This document shows positions 1-12,003 of a DNA stretch of 64,000 bases, piece after piece. The first letter of the stretch is position 1; each line of letters starts with the position of its first letter. A model generated the notes under the pieces. It saw only the letters and a program-made list of their open reading frames with translations. It did no database searches and was not told the origin of the DNA. Position numbers and translations under genes: made by a program. Source of the stretch: Kudoa neothunni (Eukaryota; Cnidaria); the NCBI GenBank assembly GCA_964304625.1, contig OZ199839.1, positions 5,642,001 through 5,706,000 of the forward strand, read 5' to 3'.

Positions 1-164
1 TAATATTATCCAACTGTATTTAGGTGTTTAAGACTGAAATAATAAACTTTACAAGTCTATTTCGTCTAGTCACGTGACATCCACTCCGTTTAAATATTTC
101 TATCAAAACAAAATTTTCTCTACATAATATTAAATTGAAAAAATTTATTCCCAATATATACATA

Positions 165-1880
165 TATATATGTATAATCCTTTTTCTGTCAATTTGTGTG
201 CGCATGGATAAACTTTTTTTAAGTAGTTTTTAATTCACATTTGAATAGAAGATACTGTTGAGAAAAATCGTTCATTTACGTATAAGTACAAATATAATCA
301 ATATCGTTATCAGAAGTAATGAATTTTCTGGCTGTTCACATCAATTAACAGATTTTAAGAAATACTTGCATAATATTGATGTTTGTTTACTTCTGATTGA
401 TGATTGATGATTGATGATTGATAGCCAAATAAAATGAATTTTTACTCACGATATACAACGAGAATCTGCTGATTATGGTGTGTAATGTTTTAAAAATGTT
501 ATATATGCTTGTTTGGAGTAATTTTAAGACAAATAAAATTATAAACTTAACAAAATTATTTTGAATGTATTTTCAATTTTACAACATTATAGATATATTT
601 TAGGCAAAATGACTTATGATCATTTTAAATAAAACACATAATTGGAGATTGAAGTTGTTGCCACGTTGGAATAATTTTGGTCTCTATACGCATTCTAAAA
701 ATGATGTAAGACATGTGTAGAGTTTTCAAATAATTAAATTTTTGCGAAAATTTATTTTTATCCAATATATCGATTAAGTTATATTCTATATTCGTCTTTT
801 CGATGAGTTTTTACTCATTTTTTGGTTTTCCTAAACTTTCTTGCAAAACAGCTGGCATCACTAATTCGACAAGTTTCTATAGTTGATGAGATAATTTTTT
901 AAATATTATTTAAGTTCTTGGCAACCAATTATTCCTTACCCCCAGACTTTTTAAGGTTAACATTCAAATCAATATATAATTTTCTTTTCGCCAAAACTAA
1001 CTCATTATGATAAAAAGTGTTGCATTAAAATATGCAACACCGCGTTCTATTCTTCTATACGTAGTTTAAGAATTTATATTCACGATTACTTTTGCGCAAA
1101 ATACAGTACAATCCCAATACGTGCCATGTAAGTTAATAAGGAATTATTGGTCTATTCGATCCAACCGATATTTTCACAAAGTTTTCGTTAATCTAAGAAT
1201 AGTTGTTCAATACGAAGAGATTTTTTAGGGCAATTAAACAGCACGTTAATTTTTTAAACAAAAAACATCTTTACATTTTTGATATAATCGATTTTGATAA
1301 TTGAATTTATATATTTTTGAACCAGTAAGTATTATTGATAAAAAGCAAGGTTGGATTTGTTTATAAATGGGGAATTTCGTTACAATAGTGTGAATACGTG
1401 AGTTACCACTCACAGCTTTTTAAAACATCATTTATAAGATTGCGAAAAAAGGATTAACAATTAATATGTATATTTCGGAGGTATCTATCTTAGGTTGATT
1501 TTATTTTTTTATCGTTTGTGGATTAATAATAAATTTTATAACTAGAAGGATTAATGTTTATCGCAAAATTTTGAAAAGAACTAAAAGTCCTATTTAATTT
1601 ACTTAATGATTTTGTTAAATAAACAAATATATTTTAATCCTTAATTAAATCGCTCATAAAATTAAAGTGATTACATTTTTGGTCAATAATTTGTCAAATA
1701 AACTCAAAAATACTCATTAATATCCTTAAAATAATAAATTTATTTTCGAATGGAAAGTACGCACATTATTTTGTTCATCACATTGTAAAAATAATGACAA
1801 GCTTTAAAATGCATCAATTATAATAGAGAAATAAAATCTCACATCCCACAGTAATAAGCAAAGCTGTGCATTGGCGTTAT
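165..1880 (+). mobile_element. Helitron-like non-autonomous element (copy 1)
   Basis: This AT-rich block is repeated at 16265-17980 as part of the large duplication, in diverged form at 34175-35736, and as a 3' fragment at 12004-12501. The diverged copy ends in CGCTAA before T and the fragment ends in CGTTAG before T, which fits a Helitron 3' terminus (CTRR, insertion between A and T). Here the corresponding end reads GCGTTAT and looks decayed. No coding sequence is visible. The 5' end is uncertain, so the Helitron label is an inference from the shared 3' ends. Confidence 0.45.
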
Positions 1881-1949
1881 TTACTTCAAAATCAATGTTG
1901 ATCTCTAAATATTGACATTATTGAATTAATTAACTCAATTTTATTATAG

Positions 1950-2378
1950 ACTACCTGATGACTACAATTATCGGAAGAGATTTAATGCTAGGATTCCTCT
2001 CAGTATACGTACGCTATTGTAAGATAGGAACCAAAGTTTCGCTGAACTCCATACGAATCAATCCAACATTCCTAAGCAAAGTAAATTTACGTACAATTCG
2101 AGCAAGGGATTATTGTAAAAAACCTAACTTTGAATAGTTCAATACTGCACTACAATTGGTAACATTGCTGCTGTCGCTGGCTTTCCCGCAAAACCAATCC
2201 GACTCGACCTCCAAAAACAACCAACTCGAATATCTCTGGTATGTTTCATGTGTAATTCAGACAATTTAATTAAAAGAATAGGTTGGCATGTGCCATAATA
2301 ACTGCGATAAGCGGACTCGACTACCTATACAAATGTCTACAACCTGGCTCACTCAATAAACCCTTCAAATGCTGTTGA
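1950..2378 (+). pseudogene. CRLS1: Orphan CRLS1 exons 3-5 (copy 1)
   Basis: Three exons encode the C-terminal half of cardiolipin synthase: 1950-2080, from 2138 to about 2239, and the last ending at the TGA at 2376-2378. They match the exons at 18038-18466. Exons 1 and 2 are not present upstream inside the window; they may lie before position 1. Exon 4 here keeps a single open frame, whereas the other copy carries a one-base loss and a one-base gain in it. If copy 1 is only a haplotype duplicate, this is not a separate gene. I call it orphan or partial rather than proven pseudogene. Confidence 0.8.
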
Positions 2379-2446
2379 TCTAAAAAAACACCATTTTTAT
2401 ATATTAAAATAAACGGATGTGTGTAATTTGTTGGAAAAAATTGTTT

Positions 2447-3691
2447 TTATATCAAATATATCAAATTAGAGGGACATTTTCGTATTGTTGAGGCATAGTG
2501 TATTCCAAAATTTTTGAGATAATGTACAAATTTTTTAATGAAACCAATATGAGGTATTAATTCCACTTCCAGTTTGAATTTAATAGGTCTTCCCCTATAT
2601 TATAAATAATATACATAAATAATATACATAAATAATATAGATAAATAATATAAATAAATAATATAAATAAATAATATAAATAAATAAATAATATAAATAA
2701 ATAAATAATATAAATAAATAAATAATATAAATAAATAAATAAATAATATAAATAAATAAATAATATAAATAAATAAATAATATAAATAAATAAATAAATA
2801 ATATAAATAATAAATAATATAAATAAATAAATAATATAAATAACATAAATAACATAAATAATATAAATAATATAAATAACATAAATAACATAAATAATAT
2901 AAATAACATAAATAATATAAATAACATAAATAATATAAATAACATAAATAATATAAATAACATAAATAATATAAATAACATAAATAATATAAATAACATA
3001 AATAATGAAAATCAATGAAAATCAATTAATATCAATGAATATCAATGAATATCAATGAAAATCAATGAAAATCAATTAATATCAATGAAAATCAATATGT
3101 TAGGTCGAGCTTATTTTACAAAGCAACTCAACATATCAACATACCGTAGGTAATGACCATCATCCTGTAAAGTGTATTCCGAATAGATGTGGTCTTTTTT
3201 CACAATGTGATTCTCATGACGCCTAACAATTTTGTCATAGAGAAGAATTTCGTTACGAGGCTGAATAAAAGCAGTTAATCCAACACAACACAACCACCAC
3301 TCTCACATTCAAAGGGCTACTGTAATAAGCTATCAGATGGAGATTGACTTGTTTACAATTCCAATGGAAATTTTTGGTCAAATCTTGATAAAATTACTGT
3401 GTGTTTTTAGAGTGTTAGCTTACTTGCGTTCAAACTCAAAACAAATCTAGCACCATCTATATCCAGCATTCTTCCCACATAAATCTTTTTTCTAATCAAC
3501 AAAAAAAATCACACCACTCAACTCAAGACGAGGGTGTTTATTTACAGATTAACCGATTGCAGCGCAAAATCGCCATCCAATTCCATCCTATCTAGATAGT
3601 AACCAGATAGCCATATTGCTGACGCAAGAACAGCCATTGTAATGCTCAAATGTGAGACAACTGTGTTGAGTCTTGATTGAAAGGTGTCCAT
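2447..3691 (-). CDS. SPCS3: Signal peptidase complex subunit 3 (SPC22/23), copy 1
   Basis: SPCS3 is a single-pass ER membrane subunit of the signal peptidase complex, needed for cleaving signal peptides. Five exons are visible on the minus strand. The ATG at 3691 opens MDTFQSRLNTVV, then an N-terminal membrane segment. Exon 2 gives KKIYVGRM. Exon 3 gives NLTKNFHWNCKQVNLHL, matching the human ENIFDWNVKQLFLYL block. Exon 4 gives EILLYDKIVRR, matching VVLWDKIVLR, and ends in DDGHYLR. The last exon starts at 2594 with GRPIKFKLEVELIPHIG, matching the VTLTLSWNVVPNAG block. Introns are 54, 41 and about 45 nt. The fourth is 550 nt and filled by a microsatellite. Intron phases agree at every junction I checked. 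The C-terminal tail beyond IPHIG does not resemble the family. It is convergent with CRLS1. Confidence 0.88.
2599..3100. repeat. ATAAATAA microsatellite plus ATCAATGAA-type array in an SPCS3 intron (copy 1)
   Basis: About 400 bp of short-period repeats (ATAA, ATAAATAATATA and ATAACATAAATA variants) run into roughly 90 bp of ten-base units of the form ATCAATGAAA or ATCAATTAAT. The whole tract lies in the last SPCS3 intron, 2595-3144. The long reading frames across it are by-products of the repeat period. The tract is about 54 bp longer than the one in copy 2. Confidence 0.95.
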
Positions 3692-6038
3692 TGGAAATTG
3701 GTGTGACTGCTCGCGCACTGTGTTTGCTTAGTCACACCTATGGATAAAAATGGTTAGTCATCTCATCACTTTCTTAATGTATTATGTATTTTTTATAAAA
3801 TTTTGAAGTTGATGTTTCGCAATTAAATTTTTATAATTCTTTCTAAATTGTAAATTACGTTAGGATTATTAATTTGGGGTAGATGAATTTTTATAAATGA
3901 GGAGTTAGATTGTATTTATTTTTATATTTTTTAAATAACAATTATAATTGGCTCTTAAAAATATCATCTGATAAAATAAAGAGGAAAAATCGAGTCAAAA
4001 TTTTCGAAATATGAAATATAAAGTATTTCTTGCGTAATGGTGTGAATGCCATGGAAAACGTAAGAGGAATCACGTTGAAAAATCTGTTGGAATCGATACT
4101 AGATTATTAGATTATCCGCTAAAGATCAACAGAAATTTATTCGATTTTTAGGGTGGGGAATAAATAGTTTATTATTTGAAAAATTGATAGTTTATTTAAT
4201 TTTTGATTGACCGTTAACAGATCAATTAATTCTATACAGTAAATAACCTTGTAAACTTTGAAAATAATCCATTAAAATTAGATTACTTAGGCGTTTGGCC
4301 CTACTTTAATCATAGAATTATAAATTAATTGTTTAAGGGTTTATTGAGGGTAGAAAATTCATTATTAAAAATTATACACAAAAATAATGTTCTTTTATTT
4401 TTATCTATTATGATTGACCTTTAATAAATTATGAGATATCATTAGTGAATAATTTGGAAAAAAATATATACGATAATATTATTGCTAATCCATATAGATT
4501 TATTTTTATTTTTTTTATTAATTATTGAAAATTCTTCTATCCAAAATAACTTGGGAATTTCGCATAATGATATTAAACTCCTTTTTGATCACACAAAATA
4601 CCTATGTCAGTTAATTTATAAAAATAAATCAGCGTCTTTCTTGATATAATTGGTTTCTAACTAAATGATACTAATAATGAATAATCATCATTGTATGTTG
4701 TGAATTTATATAAATCTGCCTATAGACGTCAATCATAAAGTTCCGCTTAATTTTAGATTAATTACATTCATTCCATATTCTCACCAAACTAAATATGTTA
4801 ATAATACGATAAAACTCTAATATGAAAACAGTAAATTTGCGCTGGATTTTAAATTTTTTATTTAAATTAATAATTTTTATTTTTAAAGGTTTTTGAATAA
4901 AAAAATGCACCTACATGAATTTAATATGCTGCGCGTGCGCCAGATATTTGAAAACGCGATATATGGGAAATAGACTAATGGACGTTTGGTTAAATAAACC
5001 AATTTTTCAGAATAAATACATTTATTCAACATCATATTTTTTTTTGATGGTTACATGCGCAATTTTTGACAAATTTTTTCTAAAAAAGATTCAGTTTTTA
5101 TTAATTTATATTATTTTAATCTCTATAGATTGTTATAAACAAGTTACCTAGATTAACTGTGTAAATAATGATTGGAATCCAACAATAAAATTCATAACGA
5201 AGGATTTTTGTATTATTAACCTTCTAAGTTAAGTAGCTGAAAATAAAAATTCAAGATAGACCGACAAAATATGAGTAAAATTCATTGATTTAATTTGGAA
5301 TAAATGACCAATTATTAAAATTGTATTTTATGGTTGCGCATGCGCATGTGTAAATATTGTTACATTTCTTCGGAGTATGATTGTATTTATAGGTGTATCT
5401 GTGCGTTTTTTTAATTCTAATATTTATTTCAAGTTGCCAATTGATTTATACTATTTTAAACATCGCAACGTAATGCTGAGCAGAATAACAGAAAATGATG
5501 GAAAACAATGCTTATTTAATTAAAAAATCATTATTTATGTTTTCTAATGCATTCTAAAACACAAAACTTGTCAATATGTTGAACAATTATACCATATGTT
5601 TTTTAATGTATTCTACAACGAAGAAATGAGAGAATACGATGAAAAGTCATTGTATTTTGAATAACTGGTATCAAAATAATGAGAGACCCTCTAATATGTT
5701 ACATAACCAATATACGTACGACTGGCCCATCACTGTTATTGAAATAATCCACGAGGAATAAAATATTTGTTCATTGATAAACGGTTTAGAATATCCAACA
5801 TTAAATAATGACGTTTCTAATTATTGTATTATAGCAATCAGTAACAATACCCAATCACCAAAATATTAGGGAAATATCTTTGAACTCGATTAATAATTTA
5901 ATCAAGCTCAAAACAAATACTTGAACGCAAACAGAAAATATTAAATCGCGCATAAAAAATAGAAAATAAAAATATATTAAAGTAAAAAAATTGAGTTGGA
6001 TAATAAAATAGCAATCACAAATTATTAATCATTTTTCG
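3692..6038. other. AT-rich intergenic stretch (copy 1)
   Basis: No gene recognised. A 78-codon open frame at 4915-5151 has no family resemblance and looks like chance. A dispersed repeat starts at about 5216. The matching stretch in copy 2 is 19723-22057. Confidence 0.6.
5216..5400 (+). repeat. Dispersed repeat with GCGCATGCGC core (copy 1)
   Basis: It starts TTAACCTTCTAAGT and continues through a conserved block (AATAAATGACCAATTATTAAA), a GCGCATGCGC core and TTTCTTCGGAGTATGATTG. Related copies occur at 21247-21430, 25550-25785 and 62440-62640. The first bases resemble the piggyBac end at 25864, but no matching right end was found. The mobilising family is unknown. Confidence 0.6.
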
Positions 6039-6110
6039 ATGTGTCCCAACAAAATTCCCTTAACATTAGCATTCCAAGAATCGCCTGTTTCTCAATATCT
6101 CTCAAAGCGT
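6039..6110 (-). pseudogene. Last codons of a zinc-ribbon gene, cut by the gap
   Basis: About 24 codons ending in FCWDTSKND and a stop, identical to the end of the open frame at 22058-22282. The upstream part, including the cysteine pairs, is missing because the sequence runs into the N gap. Confidence 0.7.
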
Positions 6111-6310
6111 NNNNNNNNNNNNNNNNNNNNNNNNNNNNNNNNNNNNNNNNNNNNNNNNNNNNNNNNNNNNNNNNNNNNNNNNNNNNNNNNNNNNNNNNNN
6201 NNNNNNNNNNNNNNNNNNNNNNNNNNNNNNNNNNNNNNNNNNNNNNNNNNNNNNNNNNNNNNNNNNNNNNNNNNNNNNNNNNNNNNNNNNNNNNNNNNNN
6301 NNNNNNNNNN
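6111..6310. other. Assembly gap (200 N)
   Basis: Exactly 200 N bases, likely a fixed-size scaffold gap of unknown true length. It separates duplication copy 1 from the 3' part of TUBGCP4 and cuts two genes, one on each side. Confidence 1.
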
Positions 6311-9004
6311 ATTGAAAAAAGGTTGTTTATCTCTATATCGATTACATTCGAATAAAATCACAACCGACCGACCATATATACCGTAAAAACAGTTTCCCGT
6401 CCTTAATGATCGTTTAAGGTGTTTACTGTTGAGGCAATCCAAAAACATAACAAATAACTCGCCCCTCGCTAAAAAATACATATCTTTAATCATCTATATG
6501 ATCGTGAATGTTTATGGATTTGATCGACTCTACAAGATTACCAACAGTTGTTGGTTAACGTTGATATCTTGAAGAAATTTGACCCAAAATTTCTATTTTC
6601 AAATATTTTCAAATTAGGTTATTACAGTAAAATTAGACTATGTGATAATACTCCTGTTATTTGATTGGACATATCGACAATTATATTTTCAAATGGTGAA
6701 AAATCGTTCAACAAATCACTCATTTCAAGTTGATTAAGTTGGTCATAGTAGGAGCTAGTGAACTGTCTTAATTCATTATCTACCACAACGATTATTATAG
6801 AAGGACGCGTATATCACAGAATAAATCAATATATCAGTATATCAGTTACCAATAATATTATTGTTTGTCCTTTTGGATAGCAATCGAACAGAATATCCAA
6901 TATAAAATATCTATTCGGTTAAATGGAATTATATATTACGATTATCAACCAAATAATAATTAATTTAGAGGAAAATAAAAATAATTCGTTTAAGCGTTTA
7001 TTTTTGAAAAGTGGTAATGTAATTTGCGATTAGATGTCATTGAAGTACATTTGTTTTCTTCAAATATAACTAGAATGAAAAATATCTTTAACTTTTAACT
7101 TGGTCAGAAAAAATACTGAGCCTAATTCTTTCCAACATAATTAATTTCAAAAATCAGAATTTGTGATCATTAAAGTTTCAAAAATCTTAAAAAAGTTTGA
7201 AATCGGAAAAATACCAATAAGCAGTTTAGCTAAAATAAATCAAATCTCAAAAATATTAAAAAATAGTCTTTAAACATTTAAAAATTGCTCTATTCTCAGA
7301 TCAATATTGACCTAATAATGTTTCAAGAATATTGTTAAATTGATATAATTTATTAAATTAAACGTTAAGTAGATGCTAAAGACAAAATAAATCCTTTAGT
7401 TTAAATATGAGCGCGCATACAAATACATGCAATCAAATTTTGTGTCTTTAATTTATATTTAGGATAAATTGAGAATGTTGATTACATTGTGAGTGGCATA
7501 ATACAAATATGCAACTCTATCTAGCTATGTAGATATGTAGCTGTGTAGCATAGAGAGCAATCAGACTCAATTAGAGAAATCACAACCGCGCATGCTTTGT
7601 TAACATTTCTTCGGATAATCGCAATAACAATCGAGTAAAATAAAAAACATTACTTACATAAGTGCGAAGTGGAATTAAAAATTATGATCTTTTTTGACTG
7701 CGCAATTAAAAGAAAAAACCCACCACCGCGTATAAAAAATATTTATATCCACGTGATCATCGAAATCCTCTTTAAAGAAATACGCGCGCGCAATATAAAG
7801 CAATGTTGAAGTCGCGTGACATTCTGAAATCGGATATTGTTCATTTCACCTGGTGTAAAACTGCAAAACGGCGTATATCCTAGCATCAATTATTAGAGCG
7901 AGAAATATTTGTATTTGATCATGAAATATCAATTGACAATGTTTTAGGAATTTTTTCGTAAAATAAACTCTCAAATGTGAAGAATTAAATTTATAGTTAT
8001 ACATTTAAACTAGTTATAATAGCTATTTATACGTGTGATGAATGAATTAACAAAATTTAAATAACGCGCACGCATATAGAAGAATTATGATACAATCGAG
8101 CAGACCACCTACTTTATCCGCCAATTTCAAAGAAATAATTGCCTCGGGAACCGAACCCGTATTCACACAGAACGATTCATTGTCCTAAATAATCCTATAA
8201 ACAACAACAACAACAACAAACCCACCAACCTTCTTAACAATAAAATAACCACTCATGTAATCCTCAAATGAGCTATCGAGACACCAACGTATGGTTTGAT
8301 TCATGAATATTTTTAAAATGTGTTTAAGCAAACTAAAAATATATTAAATCTCCATTCATACACAATAAATTACCATTTCATAACTTGGGTTAACTCAGCC
8401 ACACCACAATAACATTGCTGACAAACCAGTGAAATCAAATGACATCCATTCAACTAAATTCCAGAAAAAGTATAACTCAATAAAATAAATATCGACACGA
8501 TATTAATTACATCGGCATTAAACCGATAAATAATAAGCTACTAGAGATAATAGTTTTTAATCTTATAATAATTAATCCTTTTTTATGCGAATTAAAATAA
8601 ATCACTTCTCTATTGTTTATCATATCCATTATTTTCGAGAGAAATACAAACAACAATTGATACTAGAATTGAGATTCAAGCGGGAAACAAACAAATGAAA
8701 TACTTTGCTAACACTGGTAGCAATGAACGAATAACTTGGTTGGGCATGCTTGAATTTCTAAAATCTATGATTTAAAATTCAAATCAAATCAATCCACATT
8801 CTCTATGTAGATCAATTCTTGATAGTAGCGCACTAGAATTTCATCTAATCCGTTAGCGAATGCCCTCACATACACAGAAACGCCCTCATTGTATGTGGTT
8901 TGATCAATAAAATTTTTTATTCGTCTAATATAACCCCCTATAAGACAAATGGTGGTCATTTGGCTTTTCTCACCAACCGATACACCATCCAAGTTATCTA
9001 CTAT
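6311..9004 (-). CDS. TUBGCP4: Gamma-tubulin complex component 4 (partial)
   Basis: GCP4 is a structural subunit of the gamma-tubulin ring complex that nucleates microtubules. Minus-strand exons in order: 8798-9004 (RAFANGLDEIL, matching human RAFCTGLDSVL); from 8757 down to about 8630 (HAQPSYSFIATSV); about 8370-8240 (IFMNQTIRWCLDSSFEDY, the GCP grip-1 motif region); about 8190-8090 (IISLKLADKVGGLL, matching VRVAEKILFVG); about 6790-6640 (DNELRQFTSSYYDQL); about 6590-6545; and 6492-6311 (IKDMYFLARGELFVMFLD, almost the diagnostic GCP4 string IKDFYLLGRGELFQAFID). Introns of about 40-45 nt occur between early exons; one of over 1 kb spans about 6.8-8.09 kb and may hide exons. The first exon was not found, and the C-terminal half is lost in the gap. 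Some exon limits are approximate. Confidence 0.8.
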
Positions 9005-9894
9005 CTAAGTCAAATCTTCGGTCAACACTCATTAACACAACGTTAACTTGTAGTGATATAACGTTTTGATTTGGATTTTGAGTAAAAATCTCACTCTCAA
9101 ACCCACAAAGGGCGTACAACACCCTCCTCTAATTCGAGCATGCGCGTTGAATGAGAAAAGATTATTTAAGCCAATAGGTTTTCAGTGGTGAAAGTACAAA
9201 ACTGAAACAAATTGGTTTTTTAAATCAATTCTCTCGATGCACAAAAATGATGCCTTTTTCACGCTAACGCATAACAAGAAGAAACGGGGTGTTTTCCCAT
9301 TCAAATTGATCGGATTTTAATTAGTCAATCGTATATATAAAACTGATCAAACGAGAAGGTGAAAATACACGAGAAAATTAAATTTAACAATGTAAACGTT
9401 ATCAGTGAATCACCTCACGCTAGCGCGTATTTCTCGTTTGTCATCGGCATAATCCGACTTATGCATCGCGAAATATTTGAGTCTCATTTTCACGAAATAT
9501 TTGCATTTAATTGAAATTTATCTTGTGCATATAATCGAATATTTATTTTGTATCGATATTAAACCTTAACAAATTTCTTGTTCTATATTACTTCTCATTT
9601 ACGTGGTACTTATACAATTTCACACTTTTTTAATAATACAAAAATTATTTATTGAAATTTTTAGGTGTAAAACAAAAAATATTGTGCTTCAAGTGAAGTC
9701 TTCTAATTAATGGATAAAAATATTCAAACTAAGAAATACAACTTCTTAATTTGCATAGATTTCATTGAAAAATTAACCCGCATTGAATCAACAGCAGTAG
9801 TATACTTAATTTAGTTCTTAAATTGTTAGTTGGTGTTAAAAGCTTCAAAAAAGTTATAAAAACAAAGTTTTAAATAATGCACAATTGGATGATA
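9005..9894. other. Intergenic, no gene seen
   Basis: AT-rich sequence upstream of the first visible TUBGCP4 exon. It holds one GCGC-rich patch near 9135-9150 (GAGCATGCGCGTTG), which could be part of the TUBGCP4 promoter. The TUBGCP4 start codon should lie here but was not identified. Confidence 0.4.
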
Positions 9895-9897
9895 AAA

Positions 9898-10640
9898 TTA
9901 ATTATTACAGTTGGAACAAAACGCAGTATATCTTTGATTTCTGTGCCGTGCATACACAAACTTTCGACAATGGAAACAATCCATATTAGTTTTTTTGTCT
10001 ACGTTCCTAGGAACCAAAGCACATCGTTTCCTACTTGGCTGTGGCAAACAATTCACTTCGGATGGCGAAGAATCATTCTTTTCATCAATAAATACGTCGA
10101 TGCTGCCATATTTTATATAATGTGGCAAATTTTTACAATGACTCTGGCGCTGAAGAACATTCCTCTTTGCTAACTGAATGGAAAGTTCGCGCAAAAAGTA
10201 CTGTTGCTTACTTCTACTGTTCTTTTTCCAACCGGGATATTTTTTACTCCATAGTATGTATGAATTTAAACAACATGCTATATCCAAAATATCCTAACGT
10301 AATGAATAATTCAAAGGTCTCTAAAATGGTGTTGAAATTTGCTGACTCTCCTAAAAATTCAGAAGATGGAGGAATCTTGTTATAGGAACGATCCTTTGTT
10401 TTTGTGCGAGGTTCTATACTCCATTTAAAGCCAGATTGAGAAACTAACTCAAAATCGTGATTTTCTGTCACAAAAGAATAGCCCAAGTCCTCAGAAAAGT
10501 CTTCTTCTTCAACACCGCTATTAATGTCCTCAAGAAAATCCTCAGTGGATGTATCATCTGACTCAGAAATTTCATATTCTGAAGTGTCATAACGGTCAGT
10601 GGAAGAGGAATCCTCAATATATTTCTCATATTCGTTGCTT
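9898..10640 (-). mobile_element. Internally deleted piggyBac remnant
   Basis: On the minus strand an acidic N-terminal stretch (about 10640-10490, rich in S, D and E) leads into KWSIEPRTKTKD and FLGESANFNTILETFELF, the usual piggyBac N-terminal block. Within about 60 codons the sequence jumps to the C-terminal block (NSYILWSKKYPG) and the cysteine-rich tail with CFHC, ARHR and FCSNC, followed by a stop at 9898. The central part with the three catalytic aspartates is absent. No convincing TTAA-flanked ends were found. It is probably a non-autonomous deletion derivative. Confidence 0.75.
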
Positions 10641-11059
10641 ATAATTACAAAATAAGTACTTTATCAAATTAAATAAAAAAAGAAAATTTTTAACACAACC
10701 AATTACCTTATCAGAATTAGAATTAGAATAAAACTCGATCGAAATGAATTAACACGAGGGAGATTGGCAAACAGATGTCGGATTAACTTTCATAATTCCC
10801 CCCAAAATATCACAGTGTAACTTTAAATTTGATTTCAACCCATGATATCTATACAAAAAGACATTTCCAATTAATATGAAAGGTTAATGTAGCTATGAAA
10901 TAAAATAGGAGATGAGGTTGGCATTATTTCTTAAAAAATATGTAAGACGTCATTTTAAAAGCGAAAACTATTTATTATAATTAAATAAAATTATATATAA
11001 AAATATTTAAATAGAAGCCTTTTATCTTTATAGAGGAATTCAGGAAATTTTACAATCGA
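10641..11059. other. Intergenic, nothing recognised
   Basis: AT-rich sequence between the piggyBac remnant and the Helitron fragment. No open frame or repeat ends identified. Confidence 0.4.
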
Positions 11060-11615
11060 AAATTAAACGTGTTTGAAATTATAAACAAAATGGTTATTTT
11101 GGGGTCCCTGAGTGGTCCCGCTTCGGGCGGACGGGCAGGCAGGGTTAACTGTGTGCACCAATAACTTTTTAAGGGATAAAAAAATAGAAAAAAAAATAAA
11201 AGAGATAGAAAACTTATGAAAATTAATCGATATTGCTAAAATTAGCAACGCTTGGTCCGGCATCAACATTAATACAGTTTTCCCAAACAAATAGCTAAAA
11301 ATAGCGCCAATTTCAACGTAAATAATTTAATTTAAATAATTGGGTGAAATAAAAGTACAACCATCTGCATTGAATTTAATGAAACCTATGGACTCAGAAT
11401 TTCCATTATAACGCTTCAATCAATGTAACTTTAACGTTCTCCATAAATTCTTTATTCATTAAACGTATATAGATTTTTTATCACATTGAAAACCATTAAT
11501 AGAACTTATAAAATATACTTATCAAGTCATATACGTTAAAACTCCACAAATAAGGAATGTATTTAAACAGACATCCAAATAGAAATTCCAACCTTATATA
11601 TATATATATATATAA

Positions 11616-11648
<33 letters not shown>

Positions 11649-11987
11649 AATAGAAGCAGTTAATGAACATATGATGGAGCATATAAGGGAGATAGTAAAC
11701 TTCAACCGACCATAATCATGAAAATCATGAAAATCATGAAATAAGCAAGTGCTAATCCTATAGTTGAACTCATGTAATCCGATAAACAAACTTCAAATCG
11801 ACAAAATCACTATTTCATAAATACTTTTTGGAAACTTTAGTAGTCCGAAAACAATTAAACTATTTTTGTAAATATCACAGATTTATAAAAATTTTATATA
11901 TAACTCTCTATAAGGAAAAAAATTGTGTACTTAGGGGTAAACACACGCACAAACACTACTACTTTATATAAATATATGTATAAAGGA
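11060..11987 (-). mobile_element. Helitron family B fragment (copy A), 5' end intact
   Basis: Read on the minus strand, it begins after A with TCCTTTATACATATATTTA at 11987 and then follows the family B consensus also seen at 31665-34062 (TGCCCCTAAGTAC..., a CCTTATAGAGAG block, ACTACTAAAGTTTCC). Similarity fades near 11060 and no CTRR 3' end was found, so the 3' part seems lost. A GATA/TATATA microsatellite sits at about 11594-11660. It has no coding sequence, so it is non-autonomous. Confidence 0.65.
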
Positions 11988-12003
11988 TTGTGAAATTATG
12001 TTA

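Larger units (their letters stand above)
1..6110. repeat. Copy 1 of 6.1-kb near-identical direct duplication
   Basis: This segment matches 16101-22143 base for base apart from scattered single-base changes, small indels and length changes in microsatellites. It includes CRLS1 exons 3-5, all of SPCS3 and the last codons of a zinc-ribbon gene. It stops exactly at the N gap. Its left limit lies outside the window, so its full size is unknown. It may be a true tandem duplication or an unmerged second haplotype placed beside the first. The adjoining gap favours an assembly cause. Confidence 0.95.

Noticed and set aside
2557-3025. Long minus-strand open frames rich in Ile, Tyr, Leu and Phe
   Set aside because: They run through the ATAA-type microsatellite in all three frames; the same occurs at 18641-19035. 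They are products of the repeat period, not genes.
4915-5151. 78-codon open frame (and its duplicate at 20947-21183)
   Set aside because: Low-complexity composition, no family resemblance; likely chance in AT-rich DNA.
6039-6493. Open frames crossing the N gap
   Set aside because: They are artefacts of translating N as an open codon. The real content is a zinc-ribbon gene end on the left and a TUBGCP4 exon on the right.
8125-8175. tRNA-like T-arm (GGGTTCGGTTCCC on the minus strand)
   Set aside because: No matching acceptor 5' strand, D-arm or anticodon arm is present, and the stretch reads as a TUBGCP4 exon.
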